Program-made: the position numbers and the translations under genes
Origin: Actinomycetota bacterium
Lineage (GTDB): Bacteria; Actinomycetota; Thermoleophilia; Gaiellales; Gaiellaceae
NCBI GenBank assembly: GCA_005885565.1
Contig: VAXK01000041.1
Coordinates: forward strand, 1-5,867
Direction of reading: 5' to 3'
DNA length: 5,867 nt
The notes under the pieces: model-generated
Databases searched by the model: none
The model's input: only the letters and a program-made list of their open reading frames with translations
Told to the model about the DNA's origin: nothing
Part shown: piece after piece, positions 4,556 to 5,867 of the stretch
Position numbering within the stretch: position 1 is the first letter of the stretch
Layout of the letters: each line of letters begins with the position of its first letter

Positions 4556-5250
4556 TCGCGACCGTACTCGTCGTGGCGGCGAACCCAGAACGGGCCGCGG
4601 CCGTCCTCGTCGCGTCCTTTCGGGACGAGGTCCAGGTAGTTGTAGGCCGTGTTCACGATGTCGATGCCGCGGGCGTACGCCGAGTACGTGTGGAAGATCC
4701 GCCCCGAATCGTCCTTGTAGAAGACGCTCAGACCCTCGCGCTGCGTGTCCCGCGGGGCGATGGTGCCGTAGTTGTAGACAGGCTCGTCGCCTTGCTCGGG
4801 CGTGAACGAGACTGCGAAGTCGAAGTTGAAGTCGCTGCCGAACGAGGAGAGCCAGGGGAAGCTCCAGCCCATCCGCTCCCGGTAGGCGGCGAGCTTGGCG
4901 AACGGCGCCTGCGACACGGCCACCATGGACACGTCGCGCGCGTGCAGGTGCACGCCGACCGGGTTGAAGTTGTCGGCCCAGAACGAGCAGATCGGGCAGC
5001 CGACCTCGTCGCCGGGGTCGAACATGAAGTGGTAGACGAGGAGCTGGCTGCGGCCGTCGAAGAGATCTGCGAGCGTGACCTCGCCGCTCGCCCCTTCGAA
5101 CACGTACTCCTTGTCGACGGCCTCCCACGGCAGGTCGCGTAGCCGGCGCGTCATCTCGTCGCGCACCCGCGTGAACTCCTTCTCCTTGGCCAGGAGCTGC
5201 TTGCGCACCTCGAGCCACTCGTCGTGCGGTACCACCTCGTGCTCGTCCAC
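4552..5250 (-). CDS. DUF899 family protein, predicted thioredoxin-like dithiol-disulfide oxidoreductase
   Basis: A 232-aa protein, close to the full length of DUF899 (COG4312) members. It opens with VVPHDEWLEVRKQLLAKEKE, the family's N-terminal signature. DKEYVFEG and VTLADLFDGRSQLLVYHFMF follow, then the thioredoxin-like active-site segment GCPICSFWADNF with C85 and C88 as a CxxC pair. Further conserved blocks are GWSFPWLSSFGSDFNFDF (128-145), FYKDDSGRIFHTYSAYARG and YNYLDLVPKGRDE (203-215). It should be cytosolic: no signal peptide or membrane segment. The family is predicted to act in thiol-disulfide exchange; substrates are unknown. The GTG at 5250-5248 is chosen because homologous sequence starts there; upstream codons encode unrelated Arg/Ser-rich sequence. 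No ribosome binding site is visible. TAGCCT (5263-5258) lies 7 bases before the GTG, so a leaderless mRNA is possible. It converges with the FG-GAP gene and diverges from the aminotransferase. Confidence 0.92.
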   Translation of the reverse strand: MDEHEVVPHDEWLEVRKQLLAKEKEFTRVRDEMTRRLRDLPWEAVDKEYVFEGASGEVTLADLFDGRSQLLVYHFMFDPGDEVGCPICSFWADNFNPVGVHLHARDVSMVAVSQAPFAKLAAYRERMGWSFPWLSSFGSDFNFDFAVSFTPEQGDEPVYNYGTIAPRDTQREGLSVFYKDDSGRIFHTYSAYARGIDIVNTAYNYLDLVPKGRDEDGRGPFWVRRHDEYGRD

Positions 5251-5268
5251 GGGCCAGAGGCTAGACGG

Positions 5269-5292
5269 ATGCTGTTGGATTTGCGCTGGTGA
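5269..5292 (+). other. Seven-codon upstream reading frame overlapping the aminotransferase start
   Basis: ATG 5269 starts MLLDLRW and ends at TGA 5290-5292. AGAGG (5256-5260) lies 8 bases upstream, better placed than any ribosome binding site for the aminotransferase GTG. The stop overlaps the GTG start (5289-5291) as GTGA, a geometry typical of translational coupling. It may be chance in so short a stretch. Confidence 0.3.
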
Positions 5293-5867
5293 CTCCTCGC
5301 CTGGCGGAGCTGATGGAGCGGGAGCTCGAGCGCTTCCGCCGCGAGCACCCGCGCTCGCTCGAGCTGACGGAGCGCGCGAAGGCCTCGCTCCTCGGCGGCG
5401 TGCCGATGCACTGGATGGTGCGCTGGGCTGGCGGCTTTCCCGTCTTCGCCCGCGAGGCGCACGGCGCGCGCTTCGTCGACGTCGACGGGCACGAGTACGT
5501 CGACTTCTGCCTCGGCGACACGGGCGCGATGACCGGCCACTCACCGGAGCCGGCGATGCGTGCGGTGGCCGAGCAGGCTGCGCGCGGGATCACGCTGATG
5601 CTGCCGAGCGAGGACGCGCTCTGGGTCGGCGAGGAGCTCGCGCGGCGGTTCGGCCTGCCGTTCTGGCAGTTCGCGCTGACGGCGACAGACGCCAATCGCT
5701 TCGCCGTGCGGATCGCGCGTGCGGTGACCGGGCGGCCGAAGATCCTCGTCTTCAACTGGTGCTACCACGGGACGGTCGACGAGACGGTCGCGACGCTCGT
5801 GGACGGCGAGGTGCGACCGCGGGCGGGGAGCGTCGGGCCGCCGGTGGCGCCGGCCGAGACGACCCGG
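5289..5867 (+). CDS. Class III PLP-dependent aminotransferase, glutamate-1-semialdehyde aminomutase-like, C-terminus outside window
   Basis: 193 codons are visible and the frame is open to the right edge. The N-terminal part MERELERFRREHPRSLEL, then LLGGVPMHWMVRWAGGFPVFA, is typical of aminotransferases near glutamate-1-semialdehyde aminomutase. GARFVDVDGHEYVDFCLGD (59-77) and GAMTGHSPEPAM (79-90) form the substrate and cofactor entrance. LTATDANRFAVRIARAVTGR (130-149) is the phosphate-binding region, where relatives usually have SGTEA or GSEAN; here it reads TATDA. KILVFNWCYHG (151-161) corresponds to the conserved FxGCYHG segment that stacks on PLP. The catalytic lysine lies beyond the window. 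The true substrate cannot be read from this part; a role in tetrapyrrole synthesis is not implied. GTG 5289 begins a plausible N-terminus but lacks a good ribosome binding site. ATG 5313 has GGAG (5306-5309) 3 bases away. It diverges from the DUF899 gene with a 38-bp gap. Confidence 0.9.
   Translation, partial: MTPRLAELMERELERFRREHPRSLELTERAKASLLGGVPMHWMVRWAGGFPVFAREAHGARFVDVDGHEYVDFCLGDTGAMTGHSPEPAMRAVAEQAARGITLMLPSEDALWVGEELARRFGLPFWQFALTATDANRFAVRIARAVTGRPKILVFNWCYHGTVDETVATLVDGEVRPRAGSVGPPVAPAETTR

Noticed and set aside
3736..5142. Plus-strand open frame of about 468 codons
   Set aside because: It runs out of frame through the FG-GAP C-terminus and then antisense to the DUF899 gene; Arg-rich, no recognisable domain.
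3920..5218. Minus-strand open frame of about 432 codons
   Set aside because: It overlaps the true DUF899 frame in another register and continues antisense to the FG-GAP gene; composition is typical of a GC-driven spurious frame.

Overview
The window is GC-rich (about 70% by eye) bacterial DNA with GTG starts, high G/C at third codon positions, a tRNA without an encoded CCA end, and small secreted proteins of a type I associate with high-GC Actinomycetota, perhaps the Thermoleophilia/Gaiellales-Solirubrobacterales side. That placement is an inference from style, not from a marker gene.

Layout from left to right. (1) Minus strand, 3-935: N-terminal 311 residues of a secreted BNR/Asp-box (sialidase/VPS10-like) beta-propeller protein, running off the left edge. 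(2) Its upstream region, 936-1112, is AT-richer. It holds a candidate promoter, two inverted repeats and the likely terminator of the next gene. (3) Minus strand, 1113-1685: a TetR-family repressor resembling FadR-type acyl-CoA-responsive members. (4) Plus strand, 1811-2041: a 76-aa secreted two-cysteine protein, with a hairpin at its ribosome binding site and a terminator hairpin after it. (5) Plus strand, 2115-2312: a 65-aa uncharacterised protein that may be leaderless. (6) 2337-2407: tRNA-Cys(GCA). (7) Plus strand, about 2479-4555: a secreted seven-repeat FG-GAP/VCBS propeller joined to a second cysteine-containing propeller-like domain, split by a frameshift near 3034-3042. (8) Minus strand, 4552-5250: a DUF899 thioredoxin-like protein, tail to tail with (7) and sharing the stop tetranucleotide CTAG. 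(9) Plus strand from 5289 to the right edge: a class III PLP aminotransferase of the glutamate-1-semialdehyde aminomutase-like type, preceded by a 7-codon upstream reading frame that overlaps its start.

The genes do not form one pathway. Strands alternate, and the longest same-strand run is small protein, small protein, tRNA, FG-GAP protein, probably as separate transcription units. The common thread is export: the BNR protein, the 76-aa protein and the FG-GAP protein all start with signal peptides. The TetR regulator lies upstream of the BNR gene and is divergent from the 76-aa gene, so either could be its target.

I found no convincing new multi-gene system. The observations most worth a second look are the frameshift that coincides with loss of half of one propeller repeat, the inverted repeats over the BNR-gene promoter, the RBS hairpin of the 76-aa gene, and the upstream mini-ORF at the aminotransferase.
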